A DNA stretch of 64,000 nt from Polytrichum commune. Its lineage: Eukaryota; Streptophyta; Polytrichopsida; Polytrichales; Polytrichaceae. The stretch's first letter is position 1. The number at the start of each line of letters is the position of its first letter. Below the pieces are notes generated by a model. That model was given only the letters and a program-made list of their open reading frames with translations. It was not told where the DNA came from and searched no databases. Location: positions 50,250,440 through 50,314,439 of the forward strand of contig OX485807.1 in assembly GCA_950295325.1 (NCBI GenBank). The letters run 5' to 3'. The translations under genes were made by a program, and so were the position numbers. Shown here one piece after another: positions 36,501-47,737 of the stretch.

Positions 36501-38786
36501 GATGTACGCATAATTTCAAGACGATTAATCAAATCATCTCAAGCAAAGTCCAATGCATGCAATCTACCTTGCATAGGGGTGCTTAACAAAGGTGCTAATT
36601 TAGATAAATGTGCACATTGAGCACATAAGGGGATATCGTTGAACGTATGGTTTGTATGGATCATTAGGGTGATTAATAAGATGTGTGTAATATGTAAAAT
36701 GACAATAGGCCCATGATCCGGACATGAATGCAAAATCACAACAATAGCCATGAACAAGTGCATATGTTATGGGTCACTACATATATTTAAAGCTATGTGT
36801 AATATCTATGCTTGGATTTGAAGGTGGAGCAAACACGTTACTTTTAAGTTTGTTGAAGAGTGCACCCCTCCAAACAACTATTGTTCGCATTGGACTATTC
36901 TAACGTAGATGGATTAATACATGGAAAAATTATGTTGGATCGCAGGATTTGACTAGAAGAGTGCATCTCCCTCAATTAGGGGAGAATTCTAGCGGGTATT
37001 ACACAAGGGACCTAATTTTTTCCATCGTTCTAAATGTGTTGGTGTTTTGTTGCAGTTTTCAAGGCGAGGTAATTTTCCTCATATATGAAAGTCATCCATG
37101 CACTTGAGTTTCCATTTACGTTCATGCCAAACTCCCCTTAGAAAGTTAGAACTTTGTTATCATTTCACCCTTTGATTATGATGATGTGTATTGAATCATG
37201 TTGAATTACAATTGAATAAAAGCTCGTGTTTTTTTTTGTAAAGTTTATATCCTATGACTCCAATCCCAAATTATTGGGTTCAAGCAAATTAACACTTAGT
37301 TATGTTCTAACATGCGTGTTGGTGGTGTCATTAGGACCAATTATTTACATGGACACTCGATGATGAGCACGTGGAGAGAATATATGGATCGGCCCGCCAC
37401 ATAATTCGTGACCTCCACAATGACCAAGTTCAACTCCTTGTTATGAATCCACACATCTTAGCCATTTGGGATTTGCGGCAACGAAAGGAACTGCACAGGG
37501 TAAATATTAAATTCTCCTTAAGACCTTGATTCATTCATTGCACTTTTTTTTAGCAATCACGCCTTATTGCGATCATGATGCATGGTACACTTAATAATGT
37601 TTTTTGTGTCACCAATTCTATTCAAATTCAAATTCTTTTTGGGATCTTGATTCGTCCATTGCACTTTGTGAGCAATCATGCCTTATTGTGATCGTAATGC
37701 ATGGTACACATAATAGTGCATTTTGTGTCATCAACTCTATTCATCTTGCTCAATATTAATTATAAACCACCCATGTAGTGTCACCATCATTGAATATGAA
37801 TTTAACATTATTTGTCGTTCCTTGTAAAATAAATTCTGCATTAGAAATTCACTATGTTGCAATTATTGTCACTTACTTAGTGATTTTGCATCCAAATATC
37901 AACCATCCATGACAATAATATTTCATTTCGGAATTGTGAGGATGCAAAATATACCAAACTTTGTTTCAAAAAATGGCAATTTTTGGATGGACTAAAGTAA
38001 TATGGGATGAAAGTACTCACTATAGTAAACTTGCTCACAAGAAGTGTCATGAGAACAATTACCAGAGTGACATGAAATAGCATATGAAAGTGCATCCAAT
38101 ATATGGTGTAGTACCTTGATGTGCTAGCTGTTATACTTATGTGTCCCTACTCAACCCATAATGAAATTCCCACCTCCCATTCATTGACGTTTGGAATTCG
38201 TTCTACGCAGTGGCACCCCAAGGACACAATTTTCGGCCAAGAATGGATACATGACGCCAAGTACTCATGTGACGGCGAGCTTGTGTATGCCTTTTTTGTC
38301 CACTGTTCGATTGGCATATTTGATGCCACTGCTCGTTTACAACTACGTTGTCGAATTACACCATCCGCATATTACAGCCCAATTCATCAGTCTCCCATGT
38401 ACAAATACGAATACCCAAATCCATGCGGCAGTCATATCCAATTCTTCGATCTCTGCTAGCCTGCAGTAGAACATGAATTGTTTGTGGCTGTGGAGCATAA
38501 TATGTGTAGGTGTGGATGTTACTGTTTGCAGATATCATAATCTATAGTTGCAGCAGTTGGAGCTCTTCATAGATTACATGCCGTGCTTGTCAATTGACGG
38601 AGTTTGTGATGTTTTCACGGAAATTTTGATTCAACATTTGTTGTTGATGGCAGGAGTTTTGGGCAGATTGTAGCGCATCCTCAAAAGCGCAACCAATTTG
38701 CAATTCATATGCGGCAATATTTTCAGAGCAATGATGTCGTATATGTCATTGAGCCATCACATGAGCTGGGAGGAGAGTGGGTTTGA
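30581..38786 (+). CDS. TOPLESS-like WD40 protein lacking the LisH/CTLH N-terminus
   Basis: Ten exons can be chained: 30581-30623, 30741-30928, 31955-32041, 32182-32340, 32539-32610, 36142-36237, 36946-37068, 37335-37499, 38211-38398, 38654-38786. All borders are GT-AG and all phases match. The total is 1254 nt, or 417 aa ending TGA. The order of segments follows the second half of TOPLESS/TPR corepressors: PCQLIEDPTNC, then DFVNQGDSLLLWGARSSYIL, GIFDVFHRK, EISNVLIHPHQNIVFWATKH, TRDLIFSIVLNVLVF, DQLFTWTLDDEH, QVQLLVMNPHILAIWD, DAKYSCDGELVYAFF, LQLRCRITPSAY, QIVAHPQKRNQFAIHMR, VVYVIEPSHE. This should form a beta-propeller. The N-terminal tetramerisation and EAR-binding region and the first propeller are absent, so it would lack the usual corepressor recruitment. 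Long introns (3.5 kb) and MITE-derived DNA in the eighth intron are notable. Sequence is far diverged from canonical TOPLESS. Expression is unproven. Confidence 0.65.
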
Positions 38787-38829
38787 AGGGGCAATCAAAG
38801 GAGTTGGCGGACAAATTAGGATTAATTAG

Positions 38830-39487
38830 GATTAATTGGACTTGATTACATTCAATCACACTTTATTAGTTTGAATGTATATAAATACATGTGGAAATAG
38901 AAGGCATTATCTAATATATTATAAGCTTAACGTACTAAAACAAAACACTAAGTTTAGTTCCCTTTTAGAATGACCAACATCTTTTCAACAATAAGTCCCA
39001 AAAATTATAACCTCAATGTTAATGAGGTTTTTGTAATATATTTGACTTCCAAGTTAATTACATGCTTTATGACGGTTTCACTTTGAAAATTAAATCCCAA
39101 TCAATTCTTTTTTTAGTCAATGGAAGTGAACATATTTATTATATTTTGGACCTTGAAGATGAAGTGCACTCTATATGGGTTATATGGACAAGCGGCCTTC
39201 AAGAGTGCTAGAGCGACTTTGTTTTTCAAAGTCGGGCGGAGCGGGTAGTAGTTTTCGATCGTGCTATGAAAAATTTAAGATTTGTTTTGTGGGGGCTGCT
39301 TGAAATTGCCATATCGCGTGCCCCAACCTCCATCCACCTCCCTTGAAAGTTCGTAGGGGGAGGGTTAATGTCCGCCATCTATAAGTAGCGGTTGGACCTT
39401 CTTAATTTGCAATTACTTATTTAGTAAAACAATTCACCAATTGAACATGTACCTCGTAATACAAGATTTAAACCTTTTTGATAACTA
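38830..39487 (+). repeat. Repeat A, copy 1 (follows TOPLESS-like last exon)
   Basis: The block starts TTAATTGGACTTGATTACATTCAATCAC and runs through TTGACTTCCAAGTTAATTAC, GGACCTTGAAGATGAAGTGC and TTTGTTTTGTGGGGGCTGC to TTTAAACCTTTTTGATAAC. It is directly joined to a family-1 MITE. Five other copies lie downstream. This copy has frame-breaking indels relative to the copy at 42676. Confidence 0.85.
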
Positions 39488-40310
39488 CACTAAATATGAT
39501 ATTTAGTGTCACGTGGTAGTTTATGTCACTATGGTAACTTCTCGGATGACACTTCTTATTAATAAGTTTATAGATGTTGTCATCGGTGATGGATGAGTTC
39601 ATCCATTGGCCAAAACCCTACCTTCTCTTGTCAGCAGCTTGTGATGAAATATTGCCATAGATGAATAAAATTCGGATGAGAAGTTGCTTGGTAAATGACA
39701 ATAATTGCAACACTGTAAATCTGTCATCCCAAAAAGAATTTACAAGGAATGACAAATAATGTTGGGTTAACATGTAGTGTTGGTGACACTATACTGCGGT
39801 TTACAACTACCGTAGTTTAATAGCAGTTTCGGCACAAAATAATTCTAAAAATAAATGCCTAAATTTTTGGAATATTATTGGCATTTTTTGCCGAATACAA
39901 AATTAATTATTTTTCAAAATTGCCGAAAAGTAAGAAATTTTTACTTCTCACTAGAGTTTTATTTACAATGGAAGCATATGTAAATTTTGATGGAGAGAAG
40001 GTGCTCCTTTTGTAATCAAGCTCACTTACATTAGTCCACAAAGAATATGGGTTAAGAAGTAGCAAGACTCTAGGTGAGGCTTTTCAAATGTGTTGTACAC
40101 AAATTTTTGGAGTCCAATTGAGCATAGAAGATGAAGTTTATTAGAATTTTGTACAACTAACAAAAGTTGAGAAATCAATCCTTCTCCCACCTCCGACAAG
40201 TTTTGTGTCAAAATAAGTCTTTATGCAAAATAAATAATCTTAAATAGTGGTTTACAATTGGTAGTGAGCAAGACAATTAGAATTGGTGACACTGAATATC
40301 ATATTTAGTG
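39488..40310. mobile_element. MITE family 1 copy carrying a 442-bp insertion
   Basis: The end palindrome lies at 39488-39508 and its partner (one mismatch) at 40290-40310. Interior text matches 24721-25093 in reverse. The stretch 39807-40248 is foreign and is flanked by a 9-bp direct repeat GGTTTACAA (39798-39806 and 40249-40257). Confidence 0.7.
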
Positions 40311-40403
40311 TACTAAGGGGGCTACTTGCAAGTAGCTGCTGAACCTCATTTATTAGTTACCTACTAGCAGCCACCAAACCTCACCAAGTAGACACTGAGG
40401 GCC

Positions 40404-40527
40404 GGTTTACACTATGGACCATGAAGTTGGACTATGGAAGAGGGCCCTTTTCAATGGTTTGAGTTCATGGTCCAACTTCTTAAAAAATTAGTTTTAAAAG
40501 CCTTGCACCCCTCACTAGGTGTAAACC
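40404..40527. mobile_element. Small MITE (family 2)
   Basis: 124 bp with terminal inverted repeats GGTTTACACTA and TAGGTGTAAACC. Related copies lie at 43617-43753 and 45124-45249. Confidence 0.65.
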
Positions 40528-40817
40528 GAATGTGCACCAAGACGAATGACCATGCACTAAGAAGTGAAGGTGTTGATTTTCTATAATACATGTTCAAAAA
40601 GGGTAGTTCTGAAAAAAATTCAAGTTTGATCATTCTCTTGTCTTCTCTTGGGCTTCACTTGTCTTCACTTCTTGTTAAATGTGTTGAATATGCGGCTTGC
40701 AAATCTTCTCACAACAACTTTTACCATAAAACCAAAAAAAAAACAAAAAAAACGAGTGATTTAATTTGTACATGTTCAATGTAATTTACATGTGACATGT
40801 ACCTTGTGTTGTCACTA

Positions 40818-40833
40818 CACTAAATAAGATATT
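40818..40833. repeat. Broken family-1 terminus next to captured kinase DNA
   Basis: CACTAAATAAGATATT is the left part of the family-1 end palindrome. The match stops and unrelated sequence leading to the kinase gene begins. Confidence 0.6.
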
Positions 40834-41148
40834 GATCTTTGTAGCGTACCGTAGGGGTTTCGGGGAGATGCGGGTTAAATTCCTGTTCAAAAACTCGCAC
40901 GCTCACATCGGCTGAACGGACCATTGCTTGTGGTCACTTTTCCACCTGGTGATCTTGATCACCATCCAATTTCAGCAGTTTTATGCGTCAGTGTCTCTTG
41001 TCAACCCAGCTAGGATATGTTCGGATGAGGTAGGTCTTAGTTCGTTTTGATGTCATTCATCTGCCCATTATGTAGCAAACGAAGGACAGGCTATCCTGCG
41101 TGATGCTTCGTTGAGCATGAGGCACACAAAGTCATCCAGAACCTCAAG

Positions 41149-42231
41149 ATGCAAGCACTCCGTGCCATTAGAGACTGGGTTGTGCCTGTGCCTGTGCCTG
41201 TCGATTTCCTAAGGTTCTCCCAAGACTGTGTGGAAGAGATAGACGACCGCGTAAGAAACTCCAACGCCCTCCTGAATGAATCTCAGTGTGGAGATTTGTC
41301 ATCAAAACTTGTGGAAACCATTGAGAATGTCACAGCACTCATCTCAAACTGTGGGGAATCTTCCACCCCCTTTGCACCGGCTTTAGGCGACTTATATAAG
41401 ATTTCAGAGAAGGCGAAGCGGCTTGTTTTAAACTGTTCCAATAAGAACCGGCGTGAAGCATCACTAATATTTCAGCTACAAAATGTTGAGGCATTTCAGG
41501 AGATTTTGTTGGAGATGGGTTTATGTTACAATGTCATTTGTGAGCAAGCCAAGGGGATGCGTGGAAAAGGTGATCCTCAGATAAAGGATCTTCGCGAGTC
41601 TTCAACATTTTCACCTGCAAGTGAAGAGAAGGTCCGTAAAGATCGAGAATCTTTGCAGGAGGTACTTGTGCGCTTAGCCGGCACCATATCCACTTCAAAC
41701 CCTTGGGAGAAATGCCTCGCAGAATACTTGCTGAGAAGATTCGACTGCCGACCTCAACATGGCCAGGCCAATGAGTTGGGCATCCCTACCAGTCCAATTT
41801 TGTGGGTGAAGGAAACAGAACCTCCAGGCACTTGGAAATATGATGGCTTTCTTGGAGGTGGTTCCGGCGCCAGTGGTGTTTTGAAAGCACGATGGCTTGG
41901 CATTCCGTGCGCCAAGAAGGAGTTTCGCTCGGAAGTGGAGATGGCTATTTTCGTACGAGAAGCGGGAATCTTATATCGTCTCAGCCATCCAAACATTGTG
42001 AATTTTCTGTGTTGCAGCAATGACCCGGAGAAGGGACAATGTTTCATAGGGATGGAGCTTATGGAAATGAGCCTTTCTGATTTGATTCGGGATCAAGCAA
42101 AAAAAGGGCGAAAACTGTTTCTTCTCTCTACAGCACTTGATATTATCGTGCAAATCGCCCGGGGAATGTGCTATCTGCACGACTTGGGGATTGCACATCG
42201 AGACCTCAAACCGTCAAATGTGGTTGTAAAT
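41149..42231 (+). pseudogene. Truncated protein kinase gene with helical N-terminus
   Basis: 361 codons of kinase-type sequence start at an ATG. Residues 1-135 are helical and resemble the N-terminal region (DUF1221-like) of some plant kinases; this is judged by pattern only. The kinase domain begins near residue 225. The glycine-rich loop GGGSGASG is at 236-243, with Lys in CAKKEF (256-257), EMAIFVREAG and LSHPNIV after it, and the catalytic loop HRDLKPSN at 350-357. The match ends right after SNVVVN, so DFG, the activation segment and the C-lobe are missing. A further 29 unrelated codons lead to a stop at 42321. Upstream, the gene DNA abuts a broken MITE terminus. Downstream, from about 42280, the sequence is the last intron and exon of the TOPLESS-like gene. 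It is a captured fragment, not a working kinase. Confidence 0.8.
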
Positions 42232-42512
42232 AGATTGATCACCCAACATCTCATCATCAGTCTCAAATCATCAGTCTCAAATCCTGTACAAATACTAATA
42301 CAGATTTTCCTTCTCTGCTAGGCTGCAGTAGAACATGAATTGTTTGTGGCTGTGGAGCATAATATGTGTAGGTGTGGATGTTACTGTTTGCAGATGTCAT
42401 CTATAGTTGCAGCAGTTGGAGCCCTTCGTAAATTCAATGCCGTGCTTGCGATTAGACGGAGTTTGTGATGTTTTGACAGAAATTTTGATTCAACTTTTGT
42501 TGTCGATGGCAG

Positions 42513-42675
42513 GATCTTTTGGGAGATTGTAGCACATCCTCAAAAGCACAACCAATTTGCAATTCATTCGCCGCACCATGATGTCGTATATGTAATTGAG
42601 CCATCACATGAGTTGGGAGGAGAGTGGGTTTGCAAGGGCAATGAAGGACTTCGGAGACAAATTTGGACTAATTAG
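42513..42675 (+). pseudogene. TOPLESS-like last exon, fragment copy
   Basis: After GATGGCAG the frame reads WEIVAHPQKHNQFAIH, then VVYVIEPSHELGGEWV, with a longer tail than the parent exon at 38654. The preceding exon is absent and is replaced by the kinase fragment. A splice from the kinase into this exon at GTACAA (42285) would be out of phase. Confidence 0.7.
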
Positions 42676-43307
42676 ACTTGATTGCATGCAATCTCACTTT
42701 ATTAGTTTGAATGTATGTAAATAATTTTGGAAATAGAAGGCGTTAACTAGAATATTTTAAGCTAAACATTCTCAAACATAACACTGATTTTAATTCCATT
42801 TTAGGATGACAAAGACCCCTTCAATGGTAAATCATAAAAATGTTAACCTCAATGCTGATGAGGGTTTCGTAATATTTTTGACTTCCAAGTTAATTACATG
42901 CTTTATTGACGGTTTCACTTCAAAAATGAAATCCCAATCAATTGCTTATTTACTCAATGAAAGTGAACATATATATTGGATTTTGGACCTTGAAGATGAA
43001 GTGCACTCGATATGGGTTACATGCACAAGCGGCCCTCAAGAATGCAAGGGCAATTTTATTTTTCAAAGTCGGGCGGAGTGGGTAGCATGAAATAAATTTT
43101 AATTTATTTTTAGATTTCTTTTGTGGGGGCTGCCCGAAAGTGCCAAATCGCAAGATCCCGGCCCCTATCCACCTACCCCTAAAAGCTAACGCCAGCCATG
43201 TATAACTAGCTGTTAGACCTTCCTAATTTGCAATTACCTACATGATGAAACAGTTCAACAATTGAACGTGTACCCTATAAAACCATATTTAAACCTTTTT
43301 CATAACT
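42676..43307 (+). repeat. Repeat A, copy 2
   Basis: Best-kept copy: it has an open frame of 94 codons at 42806-43090 (MTKTPSMVNHKNVNLNADEG ... WILDLEDEVHSIWV). The same residues recur in the other copies, with breaks. Confidence 0.85.
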
Positions 43308-43521
43308 ATGCTAAATAGGATACTTAGTGAAATTTGGATGAGAATTTGCTTTGTAAATGACAATAATTGCAACATTGTAAATCTGTCATCCCAAGAGGAA
43401 TTCACAAGGAATGACAAATAATGTTGGGTTAACATGTAGTGTTGGTGACACTATATTGCGGCCTACAATTAGTAATGAGCAAGTCCAATAGAATTGGTGA
43501 CACTGAATGTCATATTTAGTG
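43308..43521. mobile_element. MITE family 1, shortened copy
   Basis: The left end is degraded (CTAAATAGGATACTTAGTG). The right end CACTGAATGTCATATTTAGTG is at 43501-43521. About 214 bp; much of the left interior is deleted. Confidence 0.6.
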
Positions 43522-43616
43522 AACTAAGGGGCTACCCAACCTTGCAAGTAGCTGGTGAACCTCGTTTATTAGTTACCTACTAGCCACCAAACCTCACCAA
43601 GTAGGCATTGAGGGCC

Positions 43617-43753
43617 GGTTTACACTATGGACCATGAAGTCGGACCATGGAAGATGGCCCTTTTCAATGGTTTGAGTTCATGGTCCAACTTCCAAGGTTC
43701 AACTTCTTTAAAATCTAGTTTTAAAAGCCTTGCGCCCCTCATTAGGTGTAAAC
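43617..43753. mobile_element. Small MITE (family 2)
   Basis: 137 bp, GGTTTACACTATGGACC to AGGTGTAAAC. It lies in the same relative position after a family-1 MITE as the copy at 40404, because the larger block (about 40310-40800) is repeated here (43520-44030). Confidence 0.65.
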
Positions 43754-44029
43754 TGAATGTGAACCAAGAAGAATGACCATGCACCAAAAAGTGAATGTGC
43801 TGATTTTTTTTAATAGATGTTCAAAAAGGATAGTTCTAAGAAAAATTCAAGTTTGACCATTCTCTTGTCTTCTCTTGGGCTTCACTTGTCTTCACTTCTT
43901 GTTGAATGTGTTGAAGATGTGGCTTGCAAATCTTCTCACAACAACTTTTACCATAAAACAAAAAAAGGAAAAAAAAAAAAACAAGTGATTTAATTTGTAC
44001 ATGTGACATGTGCCTTGTGTTGTCACTAC

Positions 44030-44994
44030 ACTAATTAGGATATTTAGTGTTTGATTATATTTAATATTGTAACGGCCGTACCTTGCTCAACACTAATATT
44101 CAATTCTTTGATGACTAGTGTTAGAAGATTTGCTAGAAGATATGTTGGAATTCTCCTCATATAGTTGTTTTTATTTTTTCATATCCTTACTAACACTAAA
44201 TTAAAACATGTAACGTCCACATATTACCATAGATAATATTTAGTGTTTGAGTTTACATATAAAGTTACTTACTTTCATAGGGTTATTGATATTTAGTGCA
44301 TGTGTTTTTATTTAAAGTATCAAACACCAAATATCCTATGTAGTGTAGTAGAAAACATTAAAAAAAAATTATGTTTTTTTTAAAGAATTTTTTTAAAGAA
44401 TTTTTTTTCCATTGTAGTTCTTTTGACTACCCTAATTTACAGTCGCTAAATGACTACATAATTTTCTTTTTTTCATTTTGCAACTGTAATTTCAAAACTT
44501 TTTGGGATGTGTAATATACCCTTGGAAGGGTAATTTCACGACCTTTCCAACGTTATATTACAAGCCCCCAAATTACAAATATTTTAGTTGGTAGACCAAA
44601 AAAGCAAATATGCACTCAAATTCTTTAGTTCTAGATGTCCCACATTGTTTGATGAAACATGTTAGAGCAAGTTCAAGGGGTAGGGCATGAAAGATGTGGT
44701 ACATCTCATAAGTTATGAAAGAAATGGTATGTCTCATGGGCTATGATATGACCTAGGCACATAGAGAGGGTGGACTTGCTTCTCGAGATTCATTATGTTT
44801 TATAGATGTTGAAAAGTGTGACTTGTGAGCCTTGCCCAGTGGGAAGATTTGTATATTTAAGCACCGAAAATAAATTTCATTAAAAGTATATTATAACACC
44901 CATTTCTCTTTCATAGGCCCTTGCATTTTCCTAATAGACCACCTCTCTCACCGCAAACCCACCGCAAACTAGTCTCACCGCAAGTAGTTTCATG
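44030..44994. other. No gene recognised
   Basis: AT-rich, with poly-A/T tracts and scattered ATATTTAGTG fragments of family-1 ends near 44040, 44230, 44300 and 44340. Confidence 0.35.
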
Positions 44995-45420
44995 ACAAGT
45001 TTAGTCTCACCGAAAGTAGTGTACTTTGGTACTACTTAGCTACCAAACCATAAATGACAATGAATTTTCAACACAATCGAAATTTTTGTTAACCAAAGTG
45101 TCCAGGGCCGACGTTGTCAAGAGTTTACACTCCATGGTCCCTCTGCCTTTTTTTCCTTACTGTAAACCGAAGTGGTCCCAGTATGAGTTCAGCAACCAAT
45201 CAGTGCTCTTTTAGCATCCTAATCTGACGTCATGGTCCATAGTGTAAACCAAGAGTTTTAAGTCAAACCTAGTTTGTGTCATATGTGGTTGTCATGAAAA
45301 CACCTTATTTCTACACGTGATTCCTCCACCGTTTGGATTCTTTCCATATGGCATGCGGGCTCCCACATAATTTCTCGGCCTTCCCTTGACCGCACTAGTA
45401 GGAAATTTGGGGGGGAGGGG
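44995..45420 (+). repeat. Repeat block B, copy 1
   Basis: Text from TTAGCTACCAAA through GTCATATGTGGTTGTCA and TTTCTACACGTGATTCCTC to TTGACCGCACTAGTAGGAAAT recurs at 48600-48870. This copy is interrupted by the family-2 MITE at 45124-45249. Confidence 0.75.
45124..45249. mobile_element. Small MITE (family 2) with identifiable empty site
   Basis: TTTACACTCCATGGTCC at the left, GGTCCATAGTGTAAAC at the right. Flanked by CAAGAG on both sides (45118-45123, 45250-45255). The paralogous block near 48712 lacks the element and has one such site, so the insertion and its duplication are directly visible. Confidence 0.75.
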
Positions 45421-46319
45421 GGTTATGTCATTGAAATGATTGTGGAATGACATTGTTTTGTTGTTTTGAATGTTGTCAAGGGCCTCTAAAGATACATGTA
45501 AGTGTTATTCAATTGCTCTTCTTAATCAGACCCCTATATTTGATTGGTATGTGGTTAGGTGTGGATTAAAGAACAAACGCCATAAGGGCACATGTCTAAA
45601 AGAGATTGAATTGTGTCTTCATATTCTATTGACTACTCTATAGTCAATAGTGTACACAATTGGGAGGACCTACGTATTTGATTAAAGAATCAAGAACCAC
45701 ACATTTTTGGCTTTTGCGTATTTTATTGAAAGTGTAGGTTGGTAATAGGCTGCATATTACTCATGAGCATCATAGTTCGGTCATACGTAAGACGGTAATC
45801 TAGCATAGTTTTTGGTGTCAACATAGGCTGCGTAAGTGACATTTAGTGCAAAGCCAATCGTAACTCACCGGAAATGTTGCCACCGGTGACTTTTTGGCCC
45901 CTATTCTTATAAGTTTTCGGTTCATTTGAGAAAGAAAAAATGATAGAATAAATATAATTTCAAACTAAAATTCACCTTATTAATTTTGGTGCAATCTATC
46001 CTCATGGAGTGAAGAAATGAACCTTTAACCCTGCTTGCATTTGAATGTTTTAAGGCTTCTACGACAACAATTGCCAAGAAGTTAGCAAATGTGGGGAGAT
46101 GGAGAAGGGATAGAGAATTTGAAACCTTGCGATACTTGAGGAGCCATTTTGTGAGCAAACAATTCAAGAAAGACAAGATCTTGCACTTAACAATCCTTCT
46201 TTACACTAGAATTTAGCACCTAACACTGCTATTCCATGCAATCCCACTAACACCGAAGAGATACCCCCTGTTGCAAGCCAACTCGGACTCTAAACCCACT
46301 CAATCCACTGATAGAGAAT
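45421..46319. other. No gene recognised
   Basis: AT-rich unique-looking DNA. The short open frame at 45922-46176 (minus) has no recognisable family. Confidence 0.3.
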
Positions 46320-46800
46320 GTTTGTTCAAATCGCACATGCACGGCAGACATTAAACACCCCCGTACGGACTTCCGGGGGTGTCAGATCTAGGCTGGAGCA
46401 GCTCTCCCAGGAAATTTTCGAACCCGACCGAAAACTGTTGCTCGCCCCATCCAACTTCGAAAAAAACTTTGTCCTTGCATTTTTCAAGGCCGCTTGATTA
46501 CAAATCCCATATTGAGTGCACTTCACCTTCAAGGTCCAAAATCCAATATATATATGTTCACTTCCATTGAGTAAATAAACAATTGATTGGGATTTCATTA
46601 TCTAAGTAAAATTTTCAATAAAGCATGTAATTGACTTGGAAGTCAAAAATATTAGAAAACCCTCACTAGCACTGAGGATATAATTTTTGTGACTTACAAT
46701 TTGAAATTGTCTTTGTCATTCTAAAATGACACTTAAATAAGTGTGCTGATTTAGTATGTATATTTTATAATATTTTAGGTAATGTTGTGTACTTTCACAT
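46320..46800 (-). repeat. Repeat A, inverted copy
   Basis: The reverse complement carries GTGAACATATATATTGG, GGACCTTGAAGGTGAAGTGC and TTCAAAGTCG-like text of repeat A. It is the only copy in this orientation. Confidence 0.75.
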
Positions 46801-46920
46801 GTATTCATATGCATCCATTAAATGTCATGCTTGCCAATAGACGGAGTTTGTGCTTGTCAATAGATGGAGTTTGTGATGTTTTTACAGAATTTTTGATTCA
46901 ACATTTGTTGTTGATGGCAG

Positions 46921-47068
46921 GGTCCGAAAGATTGTAGCACATCCTCAAAAGCGCAACCAATTTGCATTTAATTCATATGAGGGAGTCATATATGTAATTG
47001 AGCCATCACATGAGTTGGGAGGAGAGTGGTTTTGCGAGGCCAATCAAAGGAGTTGGCGGACAAATTAG
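46921..47068 (+). pseudogene. TOPLESS-like last exon, fragment copy
   Basis: The frame after GATGGCAG reads KIVAHPQKRNQFAF, VIYVIEPSHELGGEW and a 10-residue tail to TAG. The conserved stretch MRQYF is replaced. No upstream exon precedes it. Confidence 0.7.
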
Positions 47069-47737
47069 GATTGATTAGAATTGATTAGATTTAATTACAT
47101 TCAATCACACTTTATTAGTTTGAATGTATATAAATACATTTGGAAATAGAAGGCATTAACTAAAATATTATAAGAAAAACATACTAAAAACAAGGCACTA
47201 ATTTTAGTTCCATTTTAGAATGACAAAGATCTTTTCAACAATAAGTGACAAAAATGATAACCTCAATGTTAATGAGGGTTTTGTAATATATTTGACTTCC
47301 AAGTTAATTACATGCTTTATTGACGGTTTCACTTTGAAAATGAAATCCCAATCAGTTCTTCTTTTAGTCAATGGAAGTGAACATATTTATTGAAATTTGG
47401 ACCTTGAAGATGAAGTGCATTTTATATGGGTTATATGGACAAGTGGCCTTCAAGAATGCAAGGGCGATTTTATTTTTCAAAGTTGGGCGGAGCGGGTAAC
47501 ACGTTTCGATCGTGATCTGAAAATTCTATATTTGTTTTGTGGGGGCTGCCGAAAGGTGCCGGATCGCGGGCCTCATCCCCTATCCACCTCCCCTGCAAGT
47601 TCGTAGGGGGAGGGTTAACGTCCGCCATTTGTAACTAACCGTTGGGCCTTCTTGATTTGCAATTACTTACCTGATAAAACAATTCACCAATTGAACATGA
47701 ACCCTACAATACCATATTTAAACCTTTTTGATAACTA
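47069..47737 (+). repeat. Repeat A, copy 4
   Basis: Same order as copy 1: post-exon AT-rich tract, LDLEDEVHFIWVIWTSGLQE frame (47397 on), GTAGGGGGAGGGTTAACG, then a family-1 MITE end. Confidence 0.85.

Noticed and set aside
41149-42675. A kinase-TOPLESS fusion protein
   Set aside because: Joining the kinase fragment at its GTACAA donor to exon 42513 is out of phase and reaches a stop after a few codons.
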